DNA of 45,194 nt from Bacteroidia bacterium. GTDB lineage: Bacteria > Bacteroidota > Bacteroidia > AKYH767-A > OLB10. Both the position numbers and the translations under genes were made by a program. A model generated the notes under the pieces. It ran no database searches. It worked only from the letters and a program-made list of their open reading frames with translations, and was not told where the DNA came from. The DNA is taken from positions 1 through 45,194 of the forward strand of contig JAEUTF010000181.1 in the NCBI GenBank assembly GCA_016788185.1, written 5' to 3'. The first letter of the stretch is position 1; the number at the start of each line of letters is the position of its first letter. Positions 33,345-44,100 of this stretch are shown here, piece by piece.

Positions 33345-34985
33345 ATGCAACAGCGTTTCTTCTATCTGGCTCTGCCAATGCTGCTCTTGTTTTCCTGCCG
33401 GGGCACTGAAAAGGAGAACAAAGGCAGGCCTGTTTTCCGCTACAACGAATCATCCGGAATTACTTCGCTGGACCCTGCTTTTGCCAATAACCAGGCGAAT
33501 ATCTGGGCTTGCAATCATGTATTCAATGGTCTTGTACAACTGAATGAAAAGTTACAGCCCATGCCGTGCATTGCATCCGGCTGGCAGATCAGCCCGGACG
33601 GACTGCGGTACACCTTCTTTCTTCGAACGGATGTTAAATTTCATTCGCATCCTCAACTGGATGCGGGACGAACGGTAAAAGCCGGTGATTTCGTTTTCAG
33701 CTTTATGAGAATTTGCGATGAAAAAACCGCCTCTCCGGGCTCCTGGGTTTTTCAATCTGTCCGAAAAGACGAATCAGGGAAAACGAATGGCTTTGAAGCC
33801 CTCAACGACAGTACCCTCATTATACACCTCCAACAGGCCTTCCCACCCATGCTTGGGCTGCTGGCCTCCTCCTATTGCGCGGTTGTGCCCCGGGAAGTAG
33901 TTGAATTTTATGGAAAGGATTTCAGGAAAAACCCGGTCGGTACCGGACCTTTTCAATTTCATGAATGGCTGGAGCGCACCGCCCTTATTCTGCATAAAAA
34001 CCCAAGCTACTTCGAACGGAGCAAGAGCGGAGAAAAGCTGCCTTTTTTGGATGCCATCATGATCACTTTCATCAATGACAAACAAACCGCTTTTCTCGAA
34101 TTTTTAAAGGGCAACCTGGATTTCATATCCGGTCTGGACGCCAGCTATAAAGATGACCTCTTAACTAATCTCGGTGAGTTGCGGCCAAAATACAAAGGTC
34201 GTTTCAGGATGGAAACCTCTCCTTATCTCAACACGGAATACCTGGGCTTTCTCATGGATCCTCAGTTGCCCTTAATGAAAAACAACCCCCTGCGCGATAT
34301 TCGTATCCGCAAAGCCATCAGCATGGGCTTTGACCGGGCGAAGATGATCCGGTACCTGCGCAACGGGATGGCGACACCGGGTACAGGCGGCATGGTTCCG
34401 GTTGGCATTCCGGGTTTCGACACTATCTGTGTAAAAGGTTTTTCCTATCAACCTGAAGAAGCAAAAAGACTCCTCGCAGAAGCCGGTTTCCCCAATGGAA
34501 AAGGCTTACCGGTCATTACCATGAGCACCACCCATGCCTACCAGGACCTGTGCGAATACATGCAGGGACAACTTGCTGAAATTGGCATTACCATACAACT
34601 CGAAATCAACCAGGCGGCACAACACCGCCAAATGGTGGCCAAGCAACAACTGGCCTTTTTCAGGGGGTCGTGGATTGGTGATTATGGTGATGCAGAAAAT
34701 TATTTGTCCTTGTTCAGGTCCTTTAACAAAGCACCCAAAGGGCCGAACTATACCCATTACGCCAATCCTGAATTCGATCAGTTGTATGACAAAGCTATGC
34801 GTTGCACCAGCGATGCGGAGCGGTTCGCATATTACCGTCAAATGGACGAGCTGATCATGCAATCGGCTCCCGTGGTGGTCCTTTACTACGACAAGGTATT
34901 GCGCTTAACCCGGAATGAGTTACAGGGATTAACCATCAATGCCATGAATTTGCTGCAACTGAAGGAAGTCAGAATGGAAAAGTAA
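33345..34985 (+). CDS. Peptide-type ABC transporter solute-binding lipoprotein (SBP family 5)
   Basis: The 546-residue lipoprotein (lipobox LLFSC, Cys18) belongs to the DppA/OppA family. It has the entry motif GITSLDPAFANNQANIWACNHVFNGL, IASGWQISPDGLRYTFFLRTDVKFH and NPVGTGPFQFHEW, and the C-terminal lobe features PLRDIRIRKAISMGFDR and YSLFRSFN-like pattern LSLFRSFNKAPKGPNY. These proteins bind peptides, nickel complexes or other small solutes in the periplasm. No permease or ATPase genes of the dpp type are nearby, so partners must be encoded elsewhere. The start at 33345 is taken from the promoter box and from the signal peptide, which begins MQQRFFYLALPML. No terminator is visible before the convergent gene at 35055. 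Confidence 0.88.
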   Translation: MQQRFFYLALPMLLLFSCRGTEKENKGRPVFRYNESSGITSLDPAFANNQANIWACNHVFNGLVQLNEKLQPMPCIASGWQISPDGLRYTFFLRTDVKFHSHPQLDAGRTVKAGDFVFSFMRICDEKTASPGSWVFQSVRKDESGKTNGFEALNDSTLIIHLQQAFPPMLGLLASSYCAVVPREVVEFYGKDFRKNPVGTGPFQFHEWLERTALILHKNPSYFERSKSGEKLPFLDAIMITFINDKQTAFLEFLKGNLDFISGLDASYKDDLLTNLGELRPKYKGRFRMETSPYLNTEYLGFLMDPQLPLMKNNPLRDIRIRKAISMGFDRAKMIRYLRNGMATPGTGGMVPVGIPGFDTICVKGFSYQPEEAKRLLAEAGFPNGKGLPVITMSTTHAYQDLCEYMQGQLAEIGITIQLEINQAAQHRQMVAKQQLAFFRGSWIGDYGDAENYLSLFRSFNKAPKGPNYTHYANPEFDQLYDKAMRCTSDAERFAYYRQMDELIMQSAPVVVLYYDKVLRLTRNELQGLTINAMNLLQLKEVRMEK

Positions 34986-35054
34986 TTTTTCAAACTATCT
35001 TTTTAAATGCCTATATAATCCTGAATGGCCGATCTCCATCAGGGTGATCCGGCA

Positions 35055-36161
35055 TCAATCTTTCCAATCGGCAATGAAGAGGTTCGTATCCCTGGTGCCG
35101 TTATTGTTTCTGTTGGAGGAGAAAATAAGTTTCTTGCCATCCGGGGAAAACATCGGAAAGGCATCAAACATGCCATCGAATGTTATCTGAACAAGGTTTT
35201 TCCCATCCAGGTCCACCATCCACAGGTTAAAGGGTAAGCCGCGTTTGGAGGGGTGATTGGATGAAAAAATAATTTTCTTTCCGGAGGGATGAAAAAATGG
35301 AGCCCAGGAAGCATTCGGTAAATCGGTAATCTTTTTCAGATCTGTTCCATCGATATTGCATACGTACAATTCCATGTGCGTGGGTTGTACCAGGTTCTCA
35401 TTGAGTAAGGATTGATAGGTGGCAATCTCTTCGTCGGTCTTTGGTCTGGATGCCCGGAAAATAAGCTTCTTGCTATCAGGAGAGAAAAATGCGCCGCCGT
35501 CGTAACCCAGTCCGGATGTCACCTGCTTTAAATTGCGGCCGTCAATATCCATCACATACAACTCTAGATCTCCGGTCCGCATGCTCGTAAAAACGATTTT
35601 TTTTCCATCCGGAGAAACGGTGGCCTCCGCATCATAGCCCGGCTCCTTGGTCAGCTGCTTCCTGATGTTCCCTTTCAGATCGGCAATGTAGATATCAAAA
35701 TCAGGGTAAATGGCCCAAACATACTTTCCGTCCTCGCGCTTTGCAGGCAAAGGCGGACACGCATCGCCTCCCCCATGGGTGGATGCATAAAGAATCAATG
35801 AATCGCCCGGCATAAAATAGGAACAGGTAGTTCGTCCCTTCCCGGTTGAAACCAGACCAGTGGCTCCATCCTTCATGTTTCCTTTCGCCAAATCAAAATA
35901 ATAGATCTGATCACATTCCACACCCCAGGCTTTGTTGGTAGCCTGAAAGGTGATGGATTTGCTGTCAAAACTGAAGTAGGCTTCCGCATTATCACCGCCA
36001 AATGTCAATTGCCTGACATTGGATAAATGCTTCTCCTCGCCGGCATAAAGCAAGGTAGTCGGATCAAAAGCCGGCCTTTCGAGTGGCGCCTGAGCGAACA
36101 ATAAATTATTAATTACCAATATATTAATAAATACAAGAACTGTTATTACCGGTGTTTTCAT
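35055..36161 (-). CDS. Secreted PD40/TolB-like beta-propeller protein
   Basis: The 368-residue product has a signal peptide (about 1-23, hydrophobic VITVLVFINILVI). A run of PD40 blades follows, as in the TolB C-terminal domain: TVSPDGKKIVFTSMR, FFSPDSKKLIFRASR, FFHPSGKKIIFSSNH and MFSPDGKKLIFSSNRN, each followed by a (E/F)LY/LW-V-MDIDG-LKQVT strand. There is no TolB N-terminal domain and no peptidase domain (unlike the DPP4 relatives that share this propeller), so it is likely a periplasmic or surface scaffold. ATG 36161 is used because it starts the signal peptide. A one-mismatch -7 element (TACTTTCG, 36169-36176, minus strand) is 7 nt upstream. Confidence 0.8.
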   Translation of the reverse strand: MKTPVITVLVFINILVINNLLFAQAPLERPAFDPTTLLYAGEEKHLSNVRQLTFGGDNAEAYFSFDSKSITFQATNKAWGVECDQIYYFDLAKGNMKDGATGLVSTGKGRTTCSYFMPGDSLILYASTHGGGDACPPLPAKREDGKYVWAIYPDFDIYIADLKGNIRKQLTKEPGYDAEATVSPDGKKIVFTSMRTGDLELYVMDIDGRNLKQVTSGLGYDGGAFFSPDSKKLIFRASRPKTDEEIATYQSLLNENLVQPTHMELYVCNIDGTDLKKITDLPNASWAPFFHPSGKKIIFSSNHPSKRGLPFNLWMVDLDGKNLVQITFDGMFDAFPMFSPDGKKLIFSSNRNNNGTRDTNLFIADWKD

Positions 36162-36247
36162 ATACCTGCGAAAGTAGCCAATGCCCCCTACCGGAAAAGT
36201 CATTTTCTTGTAAAAAAGCCCGTTACTGTAAGAATCGGGGTATGATT

Positions 36248-36280
36248 TTTGTCAAGGCTTTTCTAAAATTCGTACATTTG
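36248..36280 (+). promoter_or_regulatory. Promoter of the ECF sigma factor gene (TTTG-N21-TACATTTG)
   Basis: A -33 TTTG (36248-36251), a 21-nt spacer and a perfect -7 box (36273-36280): the most complete promoter in the window. It predicts an unusually long leader of about 155 nt before the ATG at 36442. Confidence 0.65.
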
Positions 36281-36432
36281 GTAAACGATGACGGAAAAGG
36301 GAACACAATATACCTTGTTTCTCTCCGTTTGAACGTTAATCCCATACTCTACAAAAAAATAAGCCTATCGGTCGAAATCTCTACACGTAACCCTCTATTG
36401 CCTCAAAACAAACCAAACTACCTTGTAAAAGG

Positions 36433-36437
36433 GGAGG
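36433..36437 (+). promoter_or_regulatory. Shine-Dalgarno-like GGAGG before the sigma factor gene
   Basis: GGAGG ends 4 nt before the ATG. Bacteroidota genes seldom have such a site and I see none so clear elsewhere in the window. The close spacing makes its use uncertain. Confidence 0.4.
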
Positions 36438-36441
36438 AACT

Positions 36442-37026
36442 ATGTGTAAAGAACAAAAAACCGACCAGGAACTGGTGTCTTCATTTCTCAGAGGAAAGGA
36501 AGATACCTTGCAGGAGTTGATACTCCGGCATGAACGTAAAGTGTTTACCAGCATTTACTTACTGGTAAAGGACCGCGAGTTGGCCGATGATATTTTTCAG
36601 GAAACCTTTATCAAGGTCATCAATACGCTCCGATCAGGGAACTACAACGAAGAAGGTAAATTTCTTTCCTGGGTACTGCGGATAGCGCACAACCTGGTCA
36701 TTGACCATTTCAGAAGTCTCAAACGCATGCCCATGGTATACGATACGGAGGAGTATTCGGTATTCGACACCTTACCCTTGGAAGACAGCAACGTGGAAGA
36801 CCGCCTGATTGAGGAGCAAATCAGACAACAGGTACGTGGCCTCATTGAGCAATTGCCCTACGACCAGCGGGAAGTAGTGATCATGCGCCATTTCGCCAAC
36901 ATGAGTTTCAAGGAAATAGCGGATTGCACCCATGTGAGCATCAATACCTCGCTCGGCCGTATGCGCTATGCCCTGATCAACCTGAGAAAACTGATCCGGG
37001 AAAAGCAATTAGTTTTAAGCCGGTAA
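36442..37026 (+). CDS. ECF-type RNA polymerase sigma factor
   Basis: The 194-residue protein has region 2 (LVKDRELADDIFQETFIKVINTL, then FLSWVLRIAHNLVIDHFRS, about 41-93) and region 4 (LPYDQREVVIMRHFANMSFKEIADCTHVSINTSLGRMRYALINLRK, about 138-183), joined by a short linker, which is the standard ECF layout. It is not followed by a membrane anti-sigma gene of the FecR type. A 78-residue gene comes next, then endonuclease III. The gene has a good sigma-A promoter with a long leader and a GGAGG site, so its control may be partly post-transcriptional. The target regulon cannot be inferred. Confidence 0.92.
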   Translation: MCKEQKTDQELVSSFLRGKEDTLQELILRHERKVFTSIYLLVKDRELADDIFQETFIKVINTLRSGNYNEEGKFLSWVLRIAHNLVIDHFRSLKRMPMVYDTEEYSVFDTLPLEDSNVEDRLIEEQIRQQVRGLIEQLPYDQREVVIMRHFANMSFKEIADCTHVSINTSLGRMRYALINLRKLIREKQLVLSR

Positions 37027-37078
37027 GCAATACGGGCCGCCCTTTCCCGTTTATAGGATGTTAACGCTAACAAAGCCT

Positions 37079-37315
37079 ATGAACGAAACAGTTACTCTAG
37101 ATCATTTAATTCTTTACCTGTATAACGAGACCGAACTTTCGGACACCGTTATGATTCAAAAAGCCATCGATCATGATGAGGAAACAGCTTCAGAGTTTGA
37201 AAACCTTGTAGCAGCCCGGAACCTGATCGACCGGACACTGATGAGCCCTTCGTCGGACAGTTTAGCCACCGTTTTGGCTTATGCTAAACTGACCGCGCCG
37301 CTTCAAAGTGTCTGA
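37079..37315 (+). CDS. Small protein of unknown function downstream of the sigma factor
   Basis: This 78-residue acidic, helical, soluble protein (VTLDHLILYLYNETELSDTVMIQKAIDHDEE) has no membrane segment or recognised domain. It starts 52 nt after the sigma factor stop, and a hairpin follows its stop. The ATG at 37079 is preferred over the frame start at 37058. Its position suggests a partner or regulator of the sigma factor, but that is only inference from adjacency. The aromatic/acidic composition and the absence of better frames support a real gene. Confidence 0.6.
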   Translation: MNETVTLDHLILYLYNETELSDTVMIQKAIDHDEETASEFENLVAARNLIDRTLMSPSSDSLATVLAYAKLTAPLQSV

Positions 37316-37331
37316 AAACAGGATGGAGATG

Positions 37332-37362
37332 ATGCCGCTTGTAATATTTTTACAAGCGGCAT
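37332..37362 (+). terminator. Strong hairpin after the sigma factor operon
   Basis: A 13-bp perfect stem, ATGCCGCTTGTAA with TTACAAGCGGCAT, around a 5-nt loop. The T tract after it is short and interrupted (TCTTATTTA), so termination may be partial, letting some transcripts run into nth 25 nt downstream. Confidence 0.65.
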
Positions 37363-37386
37363 TCTTATTTATGCCCTGAAGGCGGT

Positions 37387-38034
37387 ATGACCCGAAAAGA
37401 AAAATTTGCTTACATCATTCGGTATTTCCGGGAACACCATCCGGATGCGGAAACGGAACTCGTTTATTCCAGTCCTTATGAGTTACTCGTTGCCGTCATT
37501 CTCTCTGCCCAATGTACCGACAAGCGGGTGAACATGGTTACACCGGCCTTGTTTGAAGCGTACCCGTCAGCAGAACACATGGCGCTTGCTTCACCGGAAG
37601 AAATTTTCAGGTACATCCGGAGCATCAGCTATCCCAATAACAAAGCGAAGCACCTGGCCGGGATGGCCCGAAAACTAATGCAGGATTTCAACGGAAAAGT
37701 TCCATCCACTGTTGAAGAACTGGTTCAATTACCCGGTGTAGGCAGGAAAACCGCCAATGTCATTGCTTCTGTGGTTTATAACATGCCGGCCATGGCTGTC
37801 GATACACATGTCTTCCGGGTATCGGCACGCCTGGGTTTAACCATGCGAGCGAAAACACCGCTGGCAGCCGAAAAACAATTGGTAAAATTCATACCTGAAG
37901 GAGACCTTGCCATCGCCCATCACTGGTTGATTTTACACGGAAGGTACATCTGCACGGCCAGAAATCCAGCTTGTGGAAAATGCGGTTTAATTAATATTTG
38001 TTCATATAGAAAAAAGTCAATACATCCGGATTAA
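37387..38034 (+). CDS. nth: Endonuclease III
   Basis: The 215-residue base-excision repair glycosylase/AP lyase removes oxidised pyrimidines. The helix-hairpin-helix LPGVGRKTANVI carries catalytic Lys121, and the catalytic Asp139 is in VDTHVFRVS. The iron-sulfur cluster ligands follow the usual C-x6-C-x2-C-x5-C spacing in CTARNPACGKCGLINIC near the C-terminus. Length and spacing match the E. coli enzyme almost residue for residue. It lies behind the sigma factor and small gene, separated by a hairpin of doubtful strength. No terminator is evident after it. Confidence 0.96.
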   Translation: MTRKEKFAYIIRYFREHHPDAETELVYSSPYELLVAVILSAQCTDKRVNMVTPALFEAYPSAEHMALASPEEIFRYIRSISYPNNKAKHLAGMARKLMQDFNGKVPSTVEELVQLPGVGRKTANVIASVVYNMPAMAVDTHVFRVSARLGLTMRAKTPLAAEKQLVKFIPEGDLAIAHHWLILHGRYICTARNPACGKCGLINICSYRKKSIHPD

Positions 38035-38088
38035 AACAATTTCCATTAATCCATATCTGGCTTTCCAACTTCTATGATGTTTTAAAAT

Positions 38089-38108
38089 TACCCCTATAAT
38101 TAGGGGTA
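38089..38108. promoter_or_regulatory. Perfect palindrome upstream of the giant surface protein gene
   Basis: TACCCCTA and TAGGGGTA, 8 bp each, flank a 4-nt TAAT centre, 89-108 nt before the ATG. A TATCTTTA sequence (38107-38114, one mismatch to the -7 box) begins at its right edge, and TATTTTGG (38119) is a second one-mismatch candidate. This looks like an operator for a dimeric regulator, though a weak nth terminator is also possible. Confidence 0.45.
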
Positions 38109-38196
38109 TCTTTACCCATATTTTGGCTTTATATACCAAAAAATTAAGTGCTTTCAGCTTTTCCGGCCGGAACTTTTCAGTTAAATAATTTCTGCC

Positions 38197-41100
38197 ATGC
38201 AAACAATTTCTACTCTTTTAAAAGAGCAAAAACTCTTTCTGATTTTGCGAAGCAAAACAAGGAAAAACAGGTGCATAACCGTGTTCTTAGCTCTGATCCT
38301 GTCTGTGACAACAGCCTTCGGACAGTCGACACAAACCTTTTCATCATCAGGAACCTGGATCGCACCGGCCGGTGTTACCTCCGTACAGGTAGAATGCTGG
38401 GGAGGAGGAGGACGTGGCGGCTCCACAGTTTTCAGCGGCAATGAAACCGGTGGTGGTGGTGGTGGTGCCTATGTAAAAAAGAACAGTGTTCCGGTGAATG
38501 CCGGTACCAGCTATACGGTCACCGTAGGTGCCGGAAGTTCTTCCAGTGGTGTTGCAGGAGGAGATTCATGGTTCAATACGAACACCACTGTGATGGCCAA
38601 GGGGGGCAGTACGGTGAATGACAACGGGACCTCTGGTGCATCCGGTGGCTCAGCAGCATCATCAATCGGTGATATAAAATTCAGCGGAGGAAATGGTGCC
38701 GCCGGCAGTAGCGGCAACTATGGCGGTGGAGGCGGCTCTTCGGCCGGCACAGCAGCTGCAGGGACCACTGCAACCAACTCAAACGGAGGAGCCGCTCCTA
38801 CAGGAGGAGGTAATGGCGGAAACGGGCGAAGCGGATCCAATGGAAACGGCTTACCGGGCAGTGTGCCTGGCGGAGGTGGAGGCGGTGTACGTTCAGGAAC
38901 GTTAGGATTGCAAACCGGTGGGGCAGGTGCAAACGGCAGGGTGCTCGTTACCTGGACTTGTCCGGTATATGCTCTTACCGGGACGTCTGTTTCCTCTGTG
39001 GTTTGCAGTGGAAGCGCTGCCATAATCAATCTTACCGGCAACGCATCCGAACTTCCTGCAGGAACCTATACGATTAGTTATAATTTGTCCGGGGCAAATA
39101 CTGCCAGCGGCATAACCAGCTCCCTGAATGTTACGGTGGCCGGTAGTGCATCCTTCTCGACCATTGCTTTAACAAATAGCGGTATCACTGACATAACCAT
39201 AACGAACCTGTCGTCCGGAAGCGGATCGGCTACCTGCAGCAATGCGATTTCCGCTTTCAATACTGCAGTTATATCGGTAAGTGCTGTCAGCGCCGGATCG
39301 ATCAGTGGTGCACAAACAACCTGTACAGGTGGTGATCCCGCCACCATCAACAATAACATTTTGGGTACTGGAAGTGGCACCATTACGTATTACTGGGAAA
39401 GCAGCACTTCAGGTCCAGCAGCAGGTTTTTCTCTGATACCAGGTGCCAATGCGGAATCATACGATCCACCAGGCGGTTTGAGTGTTACAACATGGTTCAG
39501 GCGGGTTGCCGTTTCAACCGATGGTTCCACCGTATGTGAGGCTCCATCCACGGCAGTGGCTGTTACCGTGAGCTCAACACAATTGCCGGTGGTTACTGCA
39601 CAGACAGCTTCTTCGGCGGTTTGCCAGGGATCAACAGTGAATTTAATTGCTTCAACCAATGCAAACTTTTCATCCACAGCAAATCCAAATCTGAATATTC
39701 CCGACAACAATTCGACAGGCGTAACATCAACGATTAATGCTACGGGTCTCCCAACCTCCCTTTCCGGCTGGCAGGTAAGAGTTACGGTAAATATCCCTCA
39801 TGCATGGACCAGCGACCTTGAAATTTATCTGGCCAGGCCTGGCGGCGGTTTTGGTGGCGGAAGCGGATCAAACCAGGTTGGCACCATCGCCGGTCAATCC
39901 ATTCGACTTTCTAATGACAATGGGGGTAGCGGCGATGGATACAACAACTGCACCTTCCGGGATGATGCCGCATCCAGTGTCACAACCCAATCCGGCAATG
40001 TAACGATATCAGGCAACTTCATTCCTGAAGAATTACTATCCACCCTATCCGGAAATCCAAATGGAAACTGGACGCTGCGAGTGACTGACGATGCCGGTGG
40101 AGATGTGGGCACATTAACATCATGGACACTTCAGATCATTTATCCGAATGGACTATCATTCTCCTGGAGCAGTTCCCCTTCCGGATTTACCTCTTCTGAT
40201 CAAAATCCTGTAAGCAATGCGGTTACAACCTCCACCGATTACACGGTAATCATGACCGATGCTTTAAGCGGATGTACACAATCTTCACTGGTGAGTGTAG
40301 GGGTTATTCCAAACCCCTCTCCTAAAGTAATCCCGGGGGATACTATCCTTTGCAACGGGTCCAATTACTTTTTACATGTGATCGATACCGGTGCTTACGC
40401 CGCTTCCTACCCTGTTGGTACTACCGTGGATTGGGTAAACATTATCAGCAATCAATCTCCGAACGATAGTCTGAACACCAATGGAAACGGTTCTTCATTC
40501 CAGGCCAAGGTGACACTCCCCTCTGGGTGTTTTGCATTTTCTCCTGTCCGGACCGTATTGTCAAAAGCTATCGTTCCGAATGAAACGATCACGCACGCCA
40601 GTTGCAATCTGAGTAACGGTAAAATAGTAGCCAACATGGTTCTTGGCACTGCTCCCTTCCGTTATGTATGGAAAGCCGGGTTGGTGGTCATCAGAGATAC
40701 CATTTCATTTTCTGCCTTGGATTCAATTTACGCCCTGGCTTCCGGAAGCTATACACTTGAGATTACGGACAACTACGGACTCAATCTGCCTTCAGAACCC
40801 AGTTGCTCCGGCGGTCCCTATGTTTTTGCAGTTAACAACGTGACTCCACCTTCTGTCTCATTAAATCTCACAAACATTTCATGTGCCGGCCAAAATGACG
40901 GAAGCATTACGGCAAACCCGGTTCAGGGAACCAGCCCTTACTCTTTCTTATGGAGCAATGGCGCCGTTAGCTCTGCCATCAACGGACTTACTCCCGGCGT
41001 TTACACCGTGACTGTTACAGATAACGATGGTTGCACAGCCACCGGACAGGGGACAATCATTGAACCAGGCCTTTTGAATCTCTTATTGACTTATGCGGAG

Positions 41101-44100
41101 CCATTGTGTACCGGCACCAGCACCGGAGTAGTAACCGTCAGTGTTGGAGGCGGAACCCCGCCCTTCACCTATGAATGGTTTGATCAGTCGCTGCAACCCA
41201 TAGGAACCAACAATGATAGTCTTTTCAATGTTCCATCAGGAACCTACCACGTCCTGGTGACAGATGCCAATGCCTGCAACACAAATACTTCGATCCTCGT
41301 TGAAGACCCTCCTCTGTTAACGGCAACCTGCTCAGCAGTCGATGCCACGTGTTCAGGTGGCAGTGATGGCGCCGGAAGCGTAATTGCCTTTGGTGGCCGC
41401 GGCTCATATTCCTTTCTTTGGAGTAACGGTGCGAACACCGCTTCACTTTCTTCCTTGTCAGCGGGCAGTTACACGGTAACCGTAACAGATGGTAACGGTT
41501 GTACCGTTCAATGCATCGCAACCGTCAGTGAGCCGGCTCCGGTTGGTGGTATAGTCATTGGAAACGATGTCAACTGCGCCAATGATCAAACCACTGTTAT
41601 CGTTACCGGTACAGGAGGGACTGCACCTTATTCCGGTGAAGGTTCTTTCGTTGTTGGAGTCGGAACCCATTATTTCCCGATCACGGATGTGAACGGGTGC
41701 AGTGGCACAGCTTCCATCACGATAAATAATCTGGACAACCTTGCTCCTGTTATTTCAAATTGTCCGTCTGACATCACGCAATGTGAAAGTATTGTCACAT
41801 GGAACGCACCGGTTGCAAGTGACAACTGCACACTCATAAGCTTTAGCTCCAACTACACACCTGGAACTGCATTCCCGGTTGGGACGACTCAGGTGGTGTA
41901 TACGGCAACTGACAATGCAGGCCTGATCAGCAATTGCATCTTCAATGTTACCATCCTACCAACACCTGTATGGTACGAGGACCTCGACCTTGACGGCTTT
42001 GGAAACCCTGTGGTATCAATTACCTCATGCAATCAGCCAGGTGGATATATTGCAGACAACTCAGATTGCGATGATACACAATTCCTCTATGCCGATGGCG
42101 ACCTTGATGGTTTCGGTGCCGGCGCTCCTGTAGCCTGTGGTGTTGCAACCAGCAACGACTGCAACGACAACGATGCCGCCGTCAATCCGGCTGCCGCTGA
42201 AGTCTGCAACGGTGTGGACGACGACTGTGACGGTACTGCCGACGACGGTCTTACCTTCCTTGATTATTATTCCGATGACGATTCTGATGGATTTGGTGAC
42301 GTGCTCCTGGGCAACTTCTGCCAGGCTCCCGCTTCCAGTTCCCTGCCAAATGGCGACTGCGACGATCTCAATGCCGCCGTCAACCCAGCTGCCGCTGAAG
42401 TCTGCAACGGGGTGGACGACGACTGTGACGGCACTGCCGATGATGGGCAAACCTTCCTCGATTATTATGTAGACGGTGACGGTGACGGCTTCGGTGACGG
42501 CGTGGCCACTTCTTCCTGCAACCCCATTGCCGGTTCCGTAACTGTAAACGGTGACTGCGACGACCTCAATGCCACCGTCAACCCGGCTGCCGCTGAAGTC
42601 TGCAACGGGGTGGACGACGACTGTGACGGCACTGCCGATGATGGGCAAACCTTCCTCGATTATTATGTAGACGGTGACGGTGACGGCTTCGGTGCCGGCG
42701 TGGCCACTTCTTCCTGCAACCCCATTGCTGGCTCCGTAACTGTCAACGGTGACTGCGACGATCTCAATGCCGCCGTCAACCCGGCTGCCGCTGAAGTCTG
42801 CAACGGGGTGGACGATGACTGTGACGGTACTGCCGACGACGGTCTTACCTTCCTTGATTATTATGTAGACGGTGACGGTGACGGCTTCGGTGACGGTGCA
42901 GCCACTTCTTCCTGCAACCCCATTGCCGGTTCCGTAACTGTAAACGGTGACTGCAACGACAACAATGCCGCCGTCAACCCGGCTGCCGCTGAAGTCTGCA
43001 ACGGGGTGGACGATGACTGCGACGGTACTGCCGACGACGGTCTCACCTTCCTTGATTACTATTCCGATGACGATTCTGATGGATTTGGCGACGTGCTCCT
43101 GGGCAACTTCTGCCAGGCTCCCGCTTCCAGTTCCCTGCAAAATGGCGACTGTGACGATCTCAATGCCGCGGTCAACCCGACTGCCGCTGAAGTCTGCAAC
43201 GGGGTGGACGATGATTGCGATGGCGCTATCGACGAAGGACTCATCTTCCTCGATTACTATTCCGATGACGATTCTGATGGTTTTGGTGACGTGCTCCTGG
43301 GCAACTTCTGCCAGGCTCCCACTTCCAGTTCCCTGCAAAATGGCGACTGCAACGATCTCAATGCCGCGGTGAACCCGGCTGCCACAGAAGTCTGCAACGG
43401 TGTGGACGATGATTGCGATGGCGCTATCGATGACGGTCTCACCTTCCTTGATTACTATTCCGATGACGATTCTGATGGTTTTGGTGACGTGCTCCTGGGC
43501 AACTTCTGCCAGGCTCCCGCTTCCAGTTCCCTGCAAAATGGCGACTGCGACGATCTCAATGCCGGCGTCAACCCGGCTGCCGCTGAAGTCTGCAACGGTA
43601 TGGACGACGACTGTGACGGTACTGCCGATGACGGTCTCACCTTCGTAACCTATTATGCGGACGCCGATGGCGACGGTTTCGGTAACAATGCCGTTTCTCA
43701 GTCTACCTGTAACGGTGCTCCGGCGGGATACATACTTAACAATTCAGATTGCGACGACACACAACTGCTCTATGCCGATGGCGACCTCGATGGTTTCGGT
43801 GCCGGCGCTCCTGTAGCCTGTGGTGTGGTAACCAGCAACGACTGCAACGACAACGATGCCGCCGTCAACCCGGCTGCCGCTGAAGTCTGCAACGGGGTGG
43901 ACGACGACTGTGACGGTACTGCCGATGACGGTCTCACCTTCATAACTTACTATGCGGACGCCGATGGCGACGGTTTCGGTAACAATGCCGTTTACCAATC
44001 TACCTGCAACGGCGCTCCGGCGGGATACATTCTTGACAATACAGATTGCGACGACACGCAACTCCTCTATGCCGATGGCGACCTCGATGGTTTCGGTGCC

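Noticed and set aside
36152-36520. 122-codon plus-strand frame overlapping the sigma factor start
   Set aside because: It overlaps the sigma factor in another frame, crosses its promoter and has low-complexity, Cys/Lys-rich composition with no family resemblance.
38089-38108. Palindrome as the nth terminator
   Set aside because: It has no adjoining T tract, has only four GC pairs and lies 55 nt past the stop. Its exact symmetry next to a candidate -7 box fits an operator better, though termination is not excluded.
42061-43536. 491-codon open frame on the minus strand
   Set aside because: It is antisense to the MopE-like array. The GAC/GCC/GTC-rich repeats have few stop codons on the other strand, and the frame follows the 198-bp period. 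The plus frame has a signal peptide and recognisable domains.
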